Below are positions 8,396 to 16,078 of a DNA stretch of 34,368 nucleotides, in pieces. Below the pieces are notes generated by a model. That model was not told where the DNA came from and did not search any database. It saw nothing but the letters and a program-made list of their open reading frames with translations. Each line of letters begins with the position of its first letter. Position 1 is the first letter of the stretch. Made by a program: the position numbers and the translations under genes. Origin of the DNA: Caulobacter vibrioides (GTDB lineage Bacteria; Pseudomonadota; Alphaproteobacteria; Caulobacterales; Caulobacteraceae); contig LNIY01000104.1 in assembly GCA_001449105.1 (NCBI GenBank), positions 1 to 34,368 on the forward strand, written 5' to 3'.

Positions 8396-8731
8396 TCAGG
8401 CAACGCTCCCCAAGGCAGCTTGCTCGATGATTTTCGCTGCGATGTACTCGTAGACCGCAGGCTGTCGACTGTCGTTCTCAACTATCTCAGCGCTGATCAC
8501 CGCGAAGTCGGTTCCAAGAGCGGCGTTGGCGCGAGCGACGCCAGCGCAAATGGATGGGAGCACCTCTTCTGCGGTTAAGCCCTCATGGTGCTTACAACTT
8601 CCCGATGGAGGTAGGACGGTCACAGGAAACTCGCGCGCTCCACCACGTTCGAGTTTCAAGCGAAGGAAGTTGTGAGTTGGCCCAGTGACGTGCTGGGCGG
8701 TGAATACACCGTCGCGTTCAGAAATGTGCAT
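8396..8731 (-). CDS. Hypothetical 111-aa protein
   Basis: Unrecognised small protein. Visible features are an N-terminal strand-rich half (VTGPTHNFLRLKLE, EFPVTVLPPSG), a central CKHHEGLTAEEVLPSI, and a C-terminal half with strand FAVISAEIVEND followed by the helix AVYEYIAAKIIEQAA. GGAGG lies 4 nt upstream of its ATG, which supports it as a real gene. It lies on the opposite strand to its neighbours and inside the segment bounded by the two 91-bp direct repeats. It could be an immunity-type or stress protein, but no family is assigned. Confidence 0.6.
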   Translation of the reverse strand: MHISERDGVFTAQHVTGPTHNFLRLKLERGGAREFPVTVLPPSGSCKHHEGLTAEEVLPSICAGVARANAALGTDFAVISAEIVENDSRQPAVYEYIAAKIIEQAALGSVA

Positions 8732-9007
8732 GTGGCCTCCTCAGCAGGCTTAGCATAGGGCGGGGCAACGTCGAGGTTCCACTTTCAGCGTGCGTGTCAG
8801 ACGCCTTTCGCGTTGAGAAATGCAGTCACCGCCGCCACTTCGCGGTCTGATTTGCTAGCCGCTCTCGGCGCCGGTGAAAGATGGTACAGCGCCAAGTTCG
8901 CCGCAGGCGCCTCACTCGGGAAATGCGCTTCAGCTATGCGGAGAAAACGTTCCACGGCCATCGCCAATTTCCGGAGCCGACCCGATGCGGACGCTGCCGC
9001 AGACCGC

Positions 9008-9030
9008 GCCCTCTCTCTTAGAGAGAGGGC
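9008..9030. terminator. Terminator-like hairpin
   Basis: A perfect 10-bp stem, GCCCTCTCTC with GAGAGAGGGC, around a TTA loop, followed by TTCCTT. There is no adjacent plus-strand gene to terminate, so it may be a remnant or belong to an unrecognised transcript. Confidence 0.5.
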
Positions 9031-9046
9031 TTCCTTGGGCTGCTAT

Positions 9047-9137
9047 CCACCCTTCTCTGACCTTCGCGATGTCCGCTCGCGGGTCGAAGGTGGAATGTCC
9101 GGTTTGAGACGGTGGGCTGATTTCTTCTCCCGACCCT
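9047..9137. repeat. 91-bp direct repeat, copy 2
   Basis: Exact duplicate of 8295-8385 in the same orientation, 752 bp apart. Perfect identity implies a recent duplication or active homogenisation. Confidence 0.95.
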
Positions 9138-9303
9138 GAGCGGACGTTCACTATACGTAAGCGCCAATGTACTTCTAGACGACGTCTCGGATCGCGATGC
9201 GCTCGTTCGAATGCGGCTCGGAGCCCGGCTAGCCCCAACACCTCACGGTGTTGGGCGCTCACGCTACGTAGCAGCCATGATGCTCGTATAAGGAAAGAAA
9301 TTC

Positions 9304-9816
9304 ATGTCTCGGATTCTACTGGCAATTTTGCTCGTATTTTCCATTCAGGGCGCATCATTCGCCGAGGTCAAGCGGAAGGCCGCTACTGCTGAGGATGTAG
9401 AAAGAGCAAAGCGCGAGCTGGATGTCTGGAGCTATGCCGAAAGAGTTGCTGATGGGCATCGCATTCATGGAGCTATGAAGGTGAGTTATAATTCTCGCCC
9501 CACGATTTATGGTAGCAATTATGCGTCTCTAATATTGCGTCACATGGATGATACAAACAATATTTTGGTCATGGTCGGCGAGGGTGTTGAATTGGAATGC
9601 GATCCATCGCGACCTTACTGGTTAGCGAAGTTCGATGACGGACCAAATGAAAATATAGCATGTGCTAATGAAGGAAATGCCGCGAGGATACATCTGGACG
9701 TTCAGAACATTGAGCGGATAAAAAAAGCACAACATCTGACCCTCGAAGTGCGGGAGCGCGGCAGCAGCGCATGGCCTTACCGATGGCGCCTCGATGGGCT
9801 GAAATGGCCGTATTGA
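9304..9816 (+). CDS. Hypothetical secreted/periplasmic protein
   Basis: A 170-aa protein with a clear Sec signal peptide: MSR, a hydrophobic ILLAILLVFSIQ core, and a likely cleavage after SFA near residue 20. The mature part is mixed, with two cysteines (ELEC and IACAN) that could form a disulphide and several aromatic residues near the C-terminus (WPYRWRLDGLKWPY). No family was recognised. AAGGAAAG upstream supports ATG 9304. The gene is conspicuously AT-rich compared with its surroundings, with many A/T third positions, which points to horizontal acquisition. Confidence 0.75.
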   Translation: MSRILLAILLVFSIQGASFAEVKRKAATAEDVERAKRELDVWSYAERVADGHRIHGAMKVSYNSRPTIYGSNYASLILRHMDDTNNILVMVGEGVELECDPSRPYWLAKFDDGPNENIACANEGNAARIHLDVQNIERIKKAQHLTLEVRERGSSAWPYRWRLDGLKWPY

Positions 9817-9854
9817 AGGGCACCGTAGGATGCGCCGCCGCGCCACAAGTCCGC

Positions 9855-9892
9855 TAACCACCCATCTGCGACCTTGGAAGTGTCTGCTATAG
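9855..9892. repeat. Decayed partial copy of the 91-bp repeat
   Basis: The segment GCTAACCACCCATCTGCGAC followed by a TTGG.AGTGTC.GCTA pattern matches the first roughly 38 nt of the 91-bp repeat and its left flank with several substitutions. It lies just before the SUKH-like gene. Confidence 0.45.
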
Positions 9893-9898
9893 GGAGGC

Positions 9899-10240
9899 AT
9901 GGAGTTCGATGATCTCGTCGCCAATCAGGGGCTACACGCGTTTCAGCCGGTCCTAGGCCCTGTTGATGGCCCGGAGGACTACGCCGAGTTTCTCAGGCGC
10001 TTCGGTTTCGGGACGTTGGAAATCGGCTCCCTGACCATCTACTCCGGCTTAGTCGATCCACCAGAAATCTATGGCCCGGCTTGGAGCGGACCTCAGGTGA
10101 GGATTTTCGGTGACGATCGGTCGGGAGGATGTTTTGCGTTTCATCCTGCTGGAAACGCTGTGGTGAGGCTGGAAGCGGACGGGGAGGTTGGGGCGGTCGT
10201 GGCCAGCAGCTTCGGCGCGTTTCTCAGAAAGTACCTCTGA
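9899..10240 (+). CDS. SUKH/SMI1-KNR4-like protein
   Basis: A 113-aa soluble protein. The arrangement YAEFLRRFGFGTLEIGSLTIYSG, then a Y/W loop, then VRIFGDDRSGGCFAFHPAGNAVVRLEADG and a final SSFGAFLRKYL resembles the SUKH superfamily (SMI1/KNR4). Members often act as immunity proteins against polymorphic or contact-dependent toxins. No toxin gene is adjacent, so it would be an orphan immunity gene or have a housekeeping role. GGGAGG sits very close (1 nt) to ATG 9899, so the exact start is slightly uncertain. Family assignment is by pattern only. Confidence 0.7.
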   Translation: MEFDDLVANQGLHAFQPVLGPVDGPEDYAEFLRRFGFGTLEIGSLTIYSGLVDPPEIYGPAWSGPQVRIFGDDRSGGCFAFHPAGNAVVRLEADGEVGAVVASSFGAFLRKYL

Positions 10241-10332
10241 CCTCCTGCCCGCTTTTCAGCCAGTTCTCTCAAGGGGGCTGAAACCCACCATCCCCGAATT
10301 CCTGGCCCATCTACCTGGCCTCCCTCGCCCCT

Positions 10333-10353
10333 GTGGCGAAGGACCCTCGCCAC
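10333..10353. terminator. Possible bidirectional hairpin between convergent genes
   Basis: A 7-bp stem, GTGGCGA with TCGCCAC, with a 7-nt loop lies between the SUKH-like gene and the convergent lipoprotein gene. There is no T tract, so termination activity is uncertain. Confidence 0.35.
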
Positions 10354-10400
10354 CGGGGGGCAGGGAGGCGGAGTAGTTGAACTGTCGGAGCGACCCGCCC

Positions 10401-10862
10401 TTAAGCCCCGCACGCCGTGAAGAACGCCTTCACGCGGCGGCGTTCGTCGGCCCTGGCGGCGATGCTGTGGCGCTTGTCGCCGTTAACGATTGCAAGATCG
10501 CCCGTGCGGCGAAAATTGCCTAGTGCGGGGTCGCGCGGGGTCGTCGAGGCCATGAGGATGGTCCCGTTCCCGCCGCTTTCGGCGGGCTTGGCGGCCAGGG
10601 GCGACGTCCGGTCGCGGCTGGCCAGCCCTATGGTCGCGCCTTCCAGCCCGCTGGCCGAAACCTCGACCGGCCCGCCCGGCGCGGGGCAGACCAGCATCAG
10701 CAGCACCTCGTCGCTGGAGGGGCGGCCGTAGGCCAGCTTGGGGCCTTCGCCGGGCTCGTTGAGATAAGCCCAGGCATAGGCGGAATTTGCCGCCTGCTCG
10801 TGCGCGCAGCCGGCCAGCCCGAGGGCGGCGAGCAGTGCGGCGGCGGCGAGGCGGGAAGACAT
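10401..10862 (-). CDS. Putative lipoprotein downstream of flgH
   Basis: A 153-aa protein with a lipoprotein signal: MSSRLAAAALLAALGLAGC, the lipobox LAGC placing the lipidated cysteine at residue 19. The mature domain is about 135 residues without a recognised family and ends in RVKAFFTACGA, with a Cys in CPAPGG that could pair with the terminal Cys. It lies downstream of the flgF-G-A-H operon on the same strand, separated by a 139-nt gap with a strong hairpin. A flagellar link is therefore possible but unproven. Confidence 0.75.
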   Translation of the reverse strand: MSSRLAAAALLAALGLAGCAHEQAANSAYAWAYLNEPGEGPKLAYGRPSSDEVLLMLVCPAPGGPVEVSASGLEGATIGLASRDRTSPLAAKPAESGGNGTILMASTTPRDPALGNFRRTGDLAIVNGDKRHSIAARADERRRVKAFFTACGA

Positions 10863-10922
10863 GGCGGCGAAACTCCTTCCTCAGGAGAACGCCTCGCCGC
10901 CTAGGCGGTTTCTGCCGGTCTG

Positions 10923-10950
10923 CCTCCGCTCACCCTGGGGTGAGCGGAGG
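10923..10950 (-). terminator. Strong hairpin after the flgFGAH operon
   Basis: A perfect 13-bp inverted repeat (10923-10935 with 10938-10950) lies between the flgH stop and the lipoprotein start. No T tract follows on the minus strand, so it may be a rho-independent terminator of reduced strength, an mRNA 3'-end stabiliser or an attenuator before the lipoprotein gene. Confidence 0.55.
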
Positions 10951-11001
10951 AGGCCCGATTGTACGCCGTGGTCCGGACCTGTCCGGAACGGCCCTAGATC
11001 A

Positions 11002-11733
11002 TCAGAACGGCGAGAACTTCTCGACCAGCGACTGGCCGGCCGGGGTCTTCTGCACGCGGCTGATGTCGCCGCGGCCGCCGTAGTTGATGCGGGCTTCGGC
11101 GATCTGGGTGTGCTTGATGGTGTTGGCCGAGGAGATGTCTTCGGGACGAACGATGCCGGCCACGGTCAGCTGGCGCAGCTCGTTGTTGGTCTTCACCTCC
11201 TGGGTGCCCTGGATGACCATGTTGCCGTTGGGCATGACCTGGGCGACGATCGCGGCGACCGTCAGGTTGATCTTTTCCGAGCGGCTGACGCTGCCGGCGC
11301 CGGCGTTGGAGAAGGCCGAGTTGGTGCCCACGGCGTTGGCCGGGTCGAAGCCGCCCGGCAGAACCTTGCCCAGGCTGGATTCCAGGCCGAAGAAGTTGCT
11401 GACCCCGGCGTTGCCCGTCGAGGTGCGCGAGGACTTGCTGGTGTTGGAGGTGCTGACGCTGTCGTCGATCTCGATCAGCACGGTGACGATGTCGCCGACG
11501 CGGCTGGCGCGCTGGTCGTTGAAGAAGGCGCGGGCGCCGACGCGCCACAGCGAGTTGGCCGAGGCGGCCTGCGGGGCCGGTTCGCGGGCCGACACGTAGG
11601 TCGGGGCCATCGGGGCCAGCGAGGCGGGATAGCCCACGGGGGCCAGTTCAGGGCCCTTCACCGCTTCGGTGACGGTCGAGCAGGCGGCGATCGGGGCGAG
11701 CAGGGCGAGGGCGACGAAGGCGGCGGGGCGCAT
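11002..11733 (-). CDS. flgH: Flagellar L-ring protein FlgH
   Basis: A 243-aa outer-membrane lipoprotein forming the L ring around the flagellar rod. Its signal peptide ends in the lipobox IAAC (Cys18). Conserved FlgH stretches are SLWRVGARAFFNDQRASRVGD, VTVLIEIDD, the SEKINLTVAAIVAQVMPNGN region and NELRQLTVAGIVRPEDIS, ending in an INYGGRGDI-type tail. Last gene of the flgF-flgG-flgA-flgH operon, 17 nt after flgA. The ATG at 11733 was chosen because it begins the signal peptide; the frame stays open further upstream but there it overlaps flgA. Confidence 0.97.
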   Translation of the reverse strand: MRPAAFVALALLAPIAACSTVTEAVKGPELAPVGYPASLAPMAPTYVSAREPAPQAASANSLWRVGARAFFNDQRASRVGDIVTVLIEIDDSVSTSNTSKSSRTSTGNAGVSNFFGLESSLGKVLPGGFDPANAVGTNSAFSNAGAGSVSRSEKINLTVAAIVAQVMPNGNMVIQGTQEVKTNNELRQLTVAGIVRPEDISSANTIKHTQIAEARINYGGRGDISRVQKTPAGQSLVEKFSPF

Positions 11734-11750
11734 GGGTGTCTCTTGCTCTC

Positions 11751-12515
11751 TTAGCGGGCGGCGTAGCGCACGGAATTGGAACGGGCCTTGAGGGCTTGCG
11801 CCTCGGGGCCGACGGCGGCCGAACCGGGGCCGGTGGCCACCGCTTCGATGATCTTCTTGCTGGCGGTGTTCTGCACGCTGACGGATTCTCCGACGGCGGC
11901 GGCGCTCATGGCCTTGCCTTGCAAGGTGAGGGCCACGCCGGCGTAGTCGTAGGTGACTGCGACAACATCGCCCTTGGCGATGACCTGGGCGGCGGCGACG
12001 TCGCGCATCGAGGCGGCCGAGCCCTCGCGCAGGGGGCGCTTGGTGGTCATGCCGATCATGGCGTCGGCGTCGGACGGGGCGTCGAAAGGCGCCGAGGCGA
12101 CCTTGATCCACACCAGGTCCTGCGGCTGCACTGTCTCGCCGGCGGCCAGGCTGCGGGCGTAGGCAAGAACCTCCACGTTGCCGCGCGGGGCGGCGGCGGC
12201 CGAAACGCCGGCCAACTGGCCGCCGTTCTCGGCGCCCTGGCGGACGATGACGCGGCGCAGGCCTTGCGGGTTGGCCCAGTCGAGGCCGGCGCGGCGGGCG
12301 GTCATCTGCAGCTGGGCGGCGTCGAGCACGACGCTGGGGCCGGCGCGGCGGGCGACCACGACCGAACCGGCCGAGCCGGCGCCGTCGAACAGTTCGCCCA
12401 GCGTGATGACGCCGTCGGCGTCGGTGGTGTCCTGGCGCAGGCTGACCGGCTGGCCGGCGAAGGCGGCCGGGGCGGCGATCAGCAGGGCGGCGGCGGCGAG
12501 AAGCAGGGTTTTCAT
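11751..12515 (-). CDS. flgA: Flagellar P-ring assembly chaperone FlgA
   Basis: A 254-aa periplasmic chaperone needed to assemble the P ring (FlgI). Sec signal MKTLLLAAAALLIAAPAAFA. The C-terminal half holds an SAF-type domain with LAYARSLAAGETVQPQDLV, then TTKRPLREGSAASMRDV and a VAVTYDYAGVALTLQGKAMS segment, characteristic of FlgA. The N-terminal part is more variable. It starts 4 nt after the flgG stop, typical of tight operon packing. FlgI itself is not in this window. Confidence 0.93.
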   Translation of the reverse strand: MKTLLLAAAALLIAAPAAFAGQPVSLRQDTTDADGVITLGELFDGAGSAGSVVVARRAGPSVVLDAAQLQMTARRAGLDWANPQGLRRVIVRQGAENGGQLAGVSAAAAPRGNVEVLAYARSLAAGETVQPQDLVWIKVASAPFDAPSDADAMIGMTTKRPLREGSAASMRDVAAAQVIAKGDVVAVTYDYAGVALTLQGKAMSAAAVGESVSVQNTASKKIIEAVATGPGSAAVGPEAQALKARSNSVRYAAR

Positions 12516-12519
12516 GAGC

Positions 12520-13308
12520 TTACGACCGCAGGTTCGAGGTGGCCTGGAGCATCTGGTCGGCCGTGGTGATGACCTTGGAGTTCATCTCGTAGGCGCGCTG
12601 GGCGACGATCAGCGAGGTGATTTCGCTGACGGCGTCGACGTTCGAGGCTTCGGTGTAGTTCTGCAGCAGGGTGCCGAAGCCGGGCTGGCCGGGGGCGGCG
12701 ACATTGGCCGCGCCGGACGCGCCGGTCTCCAGATAGAGGTTGTCGCCGATGGCTTCGAGGCCGCCTTCGTTCATGAAGTTGGCCAGTTCGATCTGGCCGA
12801 CCGTCTGGGCGTCGGTCTGGCCGTCGAGGTTGACCTGCACCAGGCCGGTCTTGCCGATGGTGATGCCGGTGGCGTTCTCGGGGATCGTGATGCCCGGCTG
12901 CACCAGGTAGCCGTCCTCGGTGACGATCTGGCCCTGGTCGTTGGTCGAGAAGTTGCCGGCGCGGGTGTAGGCGGTCTCGCCCGAGGGCAGCAGGATCTGC
13001 AGGTAGCCCTTGCCCTGGATGGCCACATCCAGCGGGTTGTTGGTCATGGTGGGCGTGCCCTGCTCGGTGATGCGGTACACCGAGCCGGCCTTGACGCCGC
13101 CGCCGACCTGGACGCCGGTCGGGACCACGTTGCCGTCGCTCGACGACTGGGCGCCGGCGCGCTCGATCGTCTGGTACAGCAGGTCCTGGAACTCGGCCCG
13201 CTGGCGCTTGAAGCCAACGGTGTTCATGTTGGCGATATTGTTCGAGATGACTTCGACGTTCAGCTGTTGGGCCGACATGCCGGTCGCGGCGGTGCGCAGA
13301 GCTTGCAT
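12520..13308 (-). CDS. flgG: Flagellar distal rod protein FlgG
   Basis: A 262-aa axial protein of the distal rod. The N-terminal coiled segment is MQALRTAATGMSAQQLNVEV followed by ISNNIANMNTVGFKR, the flg_bb_rod motif. The FlgE/F/G hook-basal domain follows, and the C-terminal VDAVSEITSLIVAQRAYEMN and SKVITTADQMLQATSNL match the rod C-terminal signature. The length equals that usual for FlgG. An AAGGGA about 10 nt upstream may be the ribosome-binding site; flgF ends 13 nt before it. Confidence 0.98.
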   Translation of the reverse strand: MQALRTAATGMSAQQLNVEVISNNIANMNTVGFKRQRAEFQDLLYQTIERAGAQSSSDGNVVPTGVQVGGGVKAGSVYRITEQGTPTMTNNPLDVAIQGKGYLQILLPSGETAYTRAGNFSTNDQGQIVTEDGYLVQPGITIPENATGITIGKTGLVQVNLDGQTDAQTVGQIELANFMNEGGLEAIGDNLYLETGASGAANVAAPGQPGFGTLLQNYTEASNVDAVSEITSLIVAQRAYEMNSKVITTADQMLQATSNLRS

Positions 13309-13321
13309 TGTTCGTTATCCC

Positions 13322-14059
13322 TTACTGGACCTTGCCCATGCGCTCGACGGCGGAGCGCGAGAGTTCGGCGGTCTGGTCCATCATCTTGGCGATGCTCTCG
13401 TAGGCGCGGCTGACCTCGATGAGCTTGGTGATCTGCTGGATGGGCTGGACGTTCGACCCCTCCAGCATGCCTTGGTGGATGATCGCGTCGGTGGCGGACT
13501 GGGGGGTCTCGTTGCCGACGTTGCGATAGAGGTTGTCCCCGTCCTTGCGCAGCGAGGCGAGGTCGGAGAAGCGGGCGACGCCGATCTTGCCCACGCGCAC
13601 CTGGCCCTGGGTGACGATGCCGTCACGGCCGATGCTGACGGGGCCCAGTTCGGGGTCGACGGTGATCTGGCCGCCGCCGTCGTCCAGCACCGGAGCGCCT
13701 TCCTGGGTGGTCAGGACGCCTTCGGGGTTGGTGGTGAAGCGGCCGTCGCGGGTGTAGCGCTCGCCCGAGCCGGTCGAGACCTTGAAGAACCCCTGGTTCT
13801 CGATGGCCAGGTCGAAGGTCCCGCCCGTCTGGTTCAGGGCGCCGGGCGTGAAGTCGCGGACAACGCCGTCGTCGAGCACGAACTTGATCGGCGCCGGGCC
13901 GCCCGCGGTGCGCGCGGGCTTGGCCGGTTCGGTGCGGACCATCAGGTCCTCGACCTTGAAGCCCGTGGTGTTCGCGTTGGCGATGTTGTTCGCGACGATG
14001 TCCAGCTCACGACGGAGCGTCATCTGCCGCGAAAGGCCCACATACAGCGCGTTGTCCAT
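13322..14059 (-). CDS. flgF: Flagellar proximal rod protein FlgF
   Basis: A 245-aa proximal-rod protein. Starts MDNALYVGLSRQMTLRRELD, followed by the rod motif IVANNIANANTTGFK; the C-terminus has VQPIQQITKLIEVSRAYESI. First gene of flgF-G-A-H. The frame is open upstream to 14137, but that extension would cover the sigma-54 promoter at 14108-14122, so the ATG at 14059 is chosen. Expected to be late (class III) and sigma-54 dependent, as in Caulobacter. Confidence 0.97.
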   Translation of the reverse strand: MDNALYVGLSRQMTLRRELDIVANNIANANTTGFKVEDLMVRTEPAKPARTAGGPAPIKFVLDDGVVRDFTPGALNQTGGTFDLAIENQGFFKVSTGSGERYTRDGRFTTNPEGVLTTQEGAPVLDDGGGQITVDPELGPVSIGRDGIVTQGQVRVGKIGVARFSDLASLRKDGDNLYRNVGNETPQSATDAIIHQGMLEGSNVQPIQQITKLIEVSRAYESIAKMMDQTAELSRSAVERMGKVQ

Positions 14060-14107
14060 GACGATTAACTCGCAGTTTGGCGCGACAAATGCGCCGCAAC
14101 CCTGCAA

Positions 14108-14122
14108 GCAAGCCGCGTGCCA
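14108..14122 (-). promoter_or_regulatory. Sigma-54 promoter of flgF operon
   Basis: On the minus strand the sequence reads TGGCACGCGGCTTGC, matching the -24/-12 consensus TGGCACG-N4-TTGC completely. Transcription should begin near 14097, about 38 nt before the flgF ATG. An inverted GCAG-N7-CTGC at 14190-14204, some 95-105 nt upstream of that start, is placed where an enhancer-binding activator such as FlbD could bind; that part is inference. Confidence 0.88.
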
Positions 14123-14231
14123 ACTCGAAAATCGCAATGAAATCAGTGGGGAGGCTGGTTAATGGCGACGCTTTCGCAGACTCCGCCGGGCAGATTCGAC
14201 CTGCGACCAAATGGCCTTCAAAAGAGATCGT

Positions 14232-14239
14232 TAACCATG
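14232..14239 (+). promoter_or_regulatory. CtrA-type half-site upstream of fliL
   Basis: TTAACCAT lies 43 nt before the fliL start. This octamer resembles the CtrA half-site found in class II flagellar promoters of Caulobacter. The full TTAA-N7-TTAA form is not present. The position fits a -35 region with initiation between here and the fliL Shine-Dalgarno. Confidence 0.5.
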
Positions 14240-14281
14240 CTCGCGCATGAGTAGGGACCATAGATTTCAAGGAACTCTCGC

Positions 14282-14896
14282 GTGGCCAAGAAACCCCCAA
14301 AGGAAGCTCCCGCCCCCGAAGGCGAAGAGGGCGCCGCCGAGGGTGAAGCTCCCGCCAAGAAGAAGCCGCCGATCGTGCTGATCGCGGCGGCCGCCGGCCT
14401 GCTCGTGGTCGGCGGGGGCGGGGCCGCGGCCTTCTTCCTGATGAAGCCCAAGCCGGCCGCCGAGGGCGAAGCCGGCCACGGCGAGGAGAAGAAGGAAAAG
14501 AAAAAGGAAAAGAAGAAGGAAGAGGGCGGCGAAGGCGCCAAGGCCGCCGAGGGCGGCGCCGGCGCGCCGGTCATCAAGGAAGGCCCCGACGGCGTGGTGT
14601 TCTACACCATGCCCGACCTCGTGGTGAACATGCAGTCGGCCGACGGCAAGTCGACCTTCCTGAAGCTGAAGCTGACCTTCGAGCTGCCCGACCAGGAAAC
14701 GGCCGACGAGCTGACGCCGAACCTGCCGCGCCTGACCGACATGTTCCAGACCTTCCTGCGCGAGCTGCGTCCCGAGGACCTCGCCGGCAGCCAGGGCAGC
14801 TACCAGCTGCGCGCCGAGCTGCTGCGCCGGGTGAACCTGGTGGCCGCCCCTTCGAAAGTGAACGCCGTCCTGATCGAGGAGATGCTGATCAACTAG
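14282..14896 (+). CDS. fliL: Flagellar basal body-associated protein FliL
   Basis: A 204-aa bitopic inner-membrane protein that surrounds the stator and supports motor torque. Layout: charged cytoplasmic N-terminus (1-30), one membrane segment (about 31-54), a long Lys/Glu linker (KKEKKKEKKKEE), then the periplasmic FliL domain with VVFYTMPDLVVNM, LKLKLTFELPD and the C-terminal VLIEEMLIN. The start is GTG 14282 with AGGA at 14271-14274. First gene of the fliL-fliM-pflI-motE run and divergent from flgF. Confidence 0.96.
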   Translation: MAKKPPKEAPAPEGEEGAAEGEAPAKKKPPIVLIAAAAGLLVVGGGGAAAFFLMKPKPAAEGEAGHGEEKKEKKKEKKKEEGGEGAKAAEGGAGAPVIKEGPDGVVFYTMPDLVVNMQSADGKSTFLKLKLTFELPDQETADELTPNLPRLTDMFQTFLRELRPEDLAGSQGSYQLRAELLRRVNLVAAPSKVNAVLIEEMLIN

Positions 14897-14923
14897 CCTT
14901 CGGGCCGGCTGAGGCGAACCATC

Positions 14924-16078
14924 ATGGCAGACGAGATCGACGATCAGGCCGCGATGGCCCAATGGGCGGCGGAGAACCCCCCGGGGACCTTCGACGCCTC
15001 GGGCGGCGGCGAGCTGAACAACAGCTTCGGCGACTTCAGCGGCGGCATGGCCGGCATGGCCGGCTGGGACGACGGCGGCGGCGACGGCATGGGATCCGAG
15101 CGGATCCTGAACCAGGACGAGATCGACAGCCTGCTGGGCTTCGACCTGTCGGGCGACGGCGGCGACGACCGCACCGGCATCCGCGCCATCATCAACTCGG
15201 CGCTGGTCTCGTACGAGCGCCTGCCGATGCTGGAAATCGTCTTCGACCGCCTGGTGCGGTTGATGACGACGTCCCTGCGCAACTTCACCTCCGACAACGT
15301 CGAGGTCAGCCTCGACAACATCAGCTCGATCCGTTTCGGCGACTATCTGAACTCGATCCCGCTGCCGGCCATACTGGCGGTGTTCCGGGCCGAGGAGCTG
15401 GACAACTACGGCCTGCTGACGGTCGACTCCAACCTGATCTACTCGATCGTCGACGTGCTGCTGGGCGGCCGTCGCGGCACGGCGGCCATGCGCATCGAGG
15501 GCCGTCCCTACACCACCATCGAACGGGTGCTGGTGCAGCGGATGGTCGAGGTGGTGCTGAACGACGCCAAGGCCGCCTTCGAGCCGCTGCATCCGGTGTC
15601 GTTCACCCTGGACCGCCTGGAGACCAACCCGCGCTTCGCCGCCATCGCCCGGCCGGCCAACGCCGCGATCCTGGTCAAGCTGCGGATCGACATGGAAGAC
15701 CGCGGCGGCCGTATCGAGCTCTTGCTGCCCTACGCCACGCTCGAACCCATCCGCAAGATGCTGCTGCAGCAGTTCATGGGTGAGAAGTTCGGCCGCGACA
15801 ACATCTGGGAAGGCCACTTGGCCACCGAGCTCTGGACCACCCAGATGGAGGTGCGCGCCGTGCTCGACGAGCAGCAGCTGCCGCTTTCCAAGGTGCTGAA
15901 CCTGCAGGTCGGCGACACGTTGATGCTGAACGCCACGCCCGACAGCCTGGTGGAGTTGCGGGCGGGGTCGATTCCGCTTACCCGCGGCCGGATGGGTCGT
16001 CGCAACCATTCCATCGCCATTCGGGCCGACGCCCCGCTGACGCCCGCGGCGAAGAAGGCGGTTCAGAAGCTGAAATGA
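14924..16078 (+). CDS. fliM: Flagellar motor switch protein FliM
   Basis: A 384-aa switch-complex protein of the cytoplasmic C ring. The CheY-P binding motif LNQDEIDSLLG lies at residues 62-72, preceded by a Gly/Asp-rich extension of about 60 residues that enteric FliM lacks. The middle CheC-like domain includes DNISSIRFGDYLNSIPLP and YSIVDVLLGG. The C-terminal surface-presentation domain includes VEVRAVL-type strands and LNLQVGDTLMLNATPDS. The stop codon overlaps the next start (ATGA), so translation is coupled to the pflI-like gene. Confidence 0.97.
   Translation: MADEIDDQAAMAQWAAENPPGTFDASGGGELNNSFGDFSGGMAGMAGWDDGGGDGMGSERILNQDEIDSLLGFDLSGDGGDDRTGIRAIINSALVSYERLPMLEIVFDRLVRLMTTSLRNFTSDNVEVSLDNISSIRFGDYLNSIPLPAILAVFRAEELDNYGLLTVDSNLIYSIVDVLLGGRRGTAAMRIEGRPYTTIERVLVQRMVEVVLNDAKAAFEPLHPVSFTLDRLETNPRFAAIARPANAAILVKLRIDMEDRGGRIELLLPYATLEPIRKMLLQQFMGEKFGRDNIWEGHLATELWTTQMEVRAVLDEQQLPLSKVLNLQVGDTLMLNATPDSLVELRAGSIPLTRGRMGRRNHSIAIRADAPLTPAAKKAVQKLK

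Larger units (their letters stand above)
8732..9303. other. Intergenic stretch with hairpins and direct repeat; no convincing gene
   Basis: This 570-nt stretch holds the terminator-like hairpin at 9008-9030, the second 91-bp repeat copy, and a 9-bp stem at 9234-9242/9247-9255 (CCCAACACC with GGTGTTGGG). The one long plus-strand frame (8813-9139) runs through the repeat and has no gene-like composition, so it is not called. Confidence 0.6.

Noticed and set aside
8813..9139. Plus-strand 108-codon frame in the islet
   Set aside because: Its C-terminal third is the translated 91-bp intergenic repeat, it contains a terminator-like hairpin and has no Shine-Dalgarno.
9234..9255. CCCAACACC/GGTGTTGGG hairpin as an integron attC-like site
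   Set aside because: Only one simple stem with a 4-nt loop; lacks the paired core boxes and spacing of attC, and no integrase or cassette array is present.
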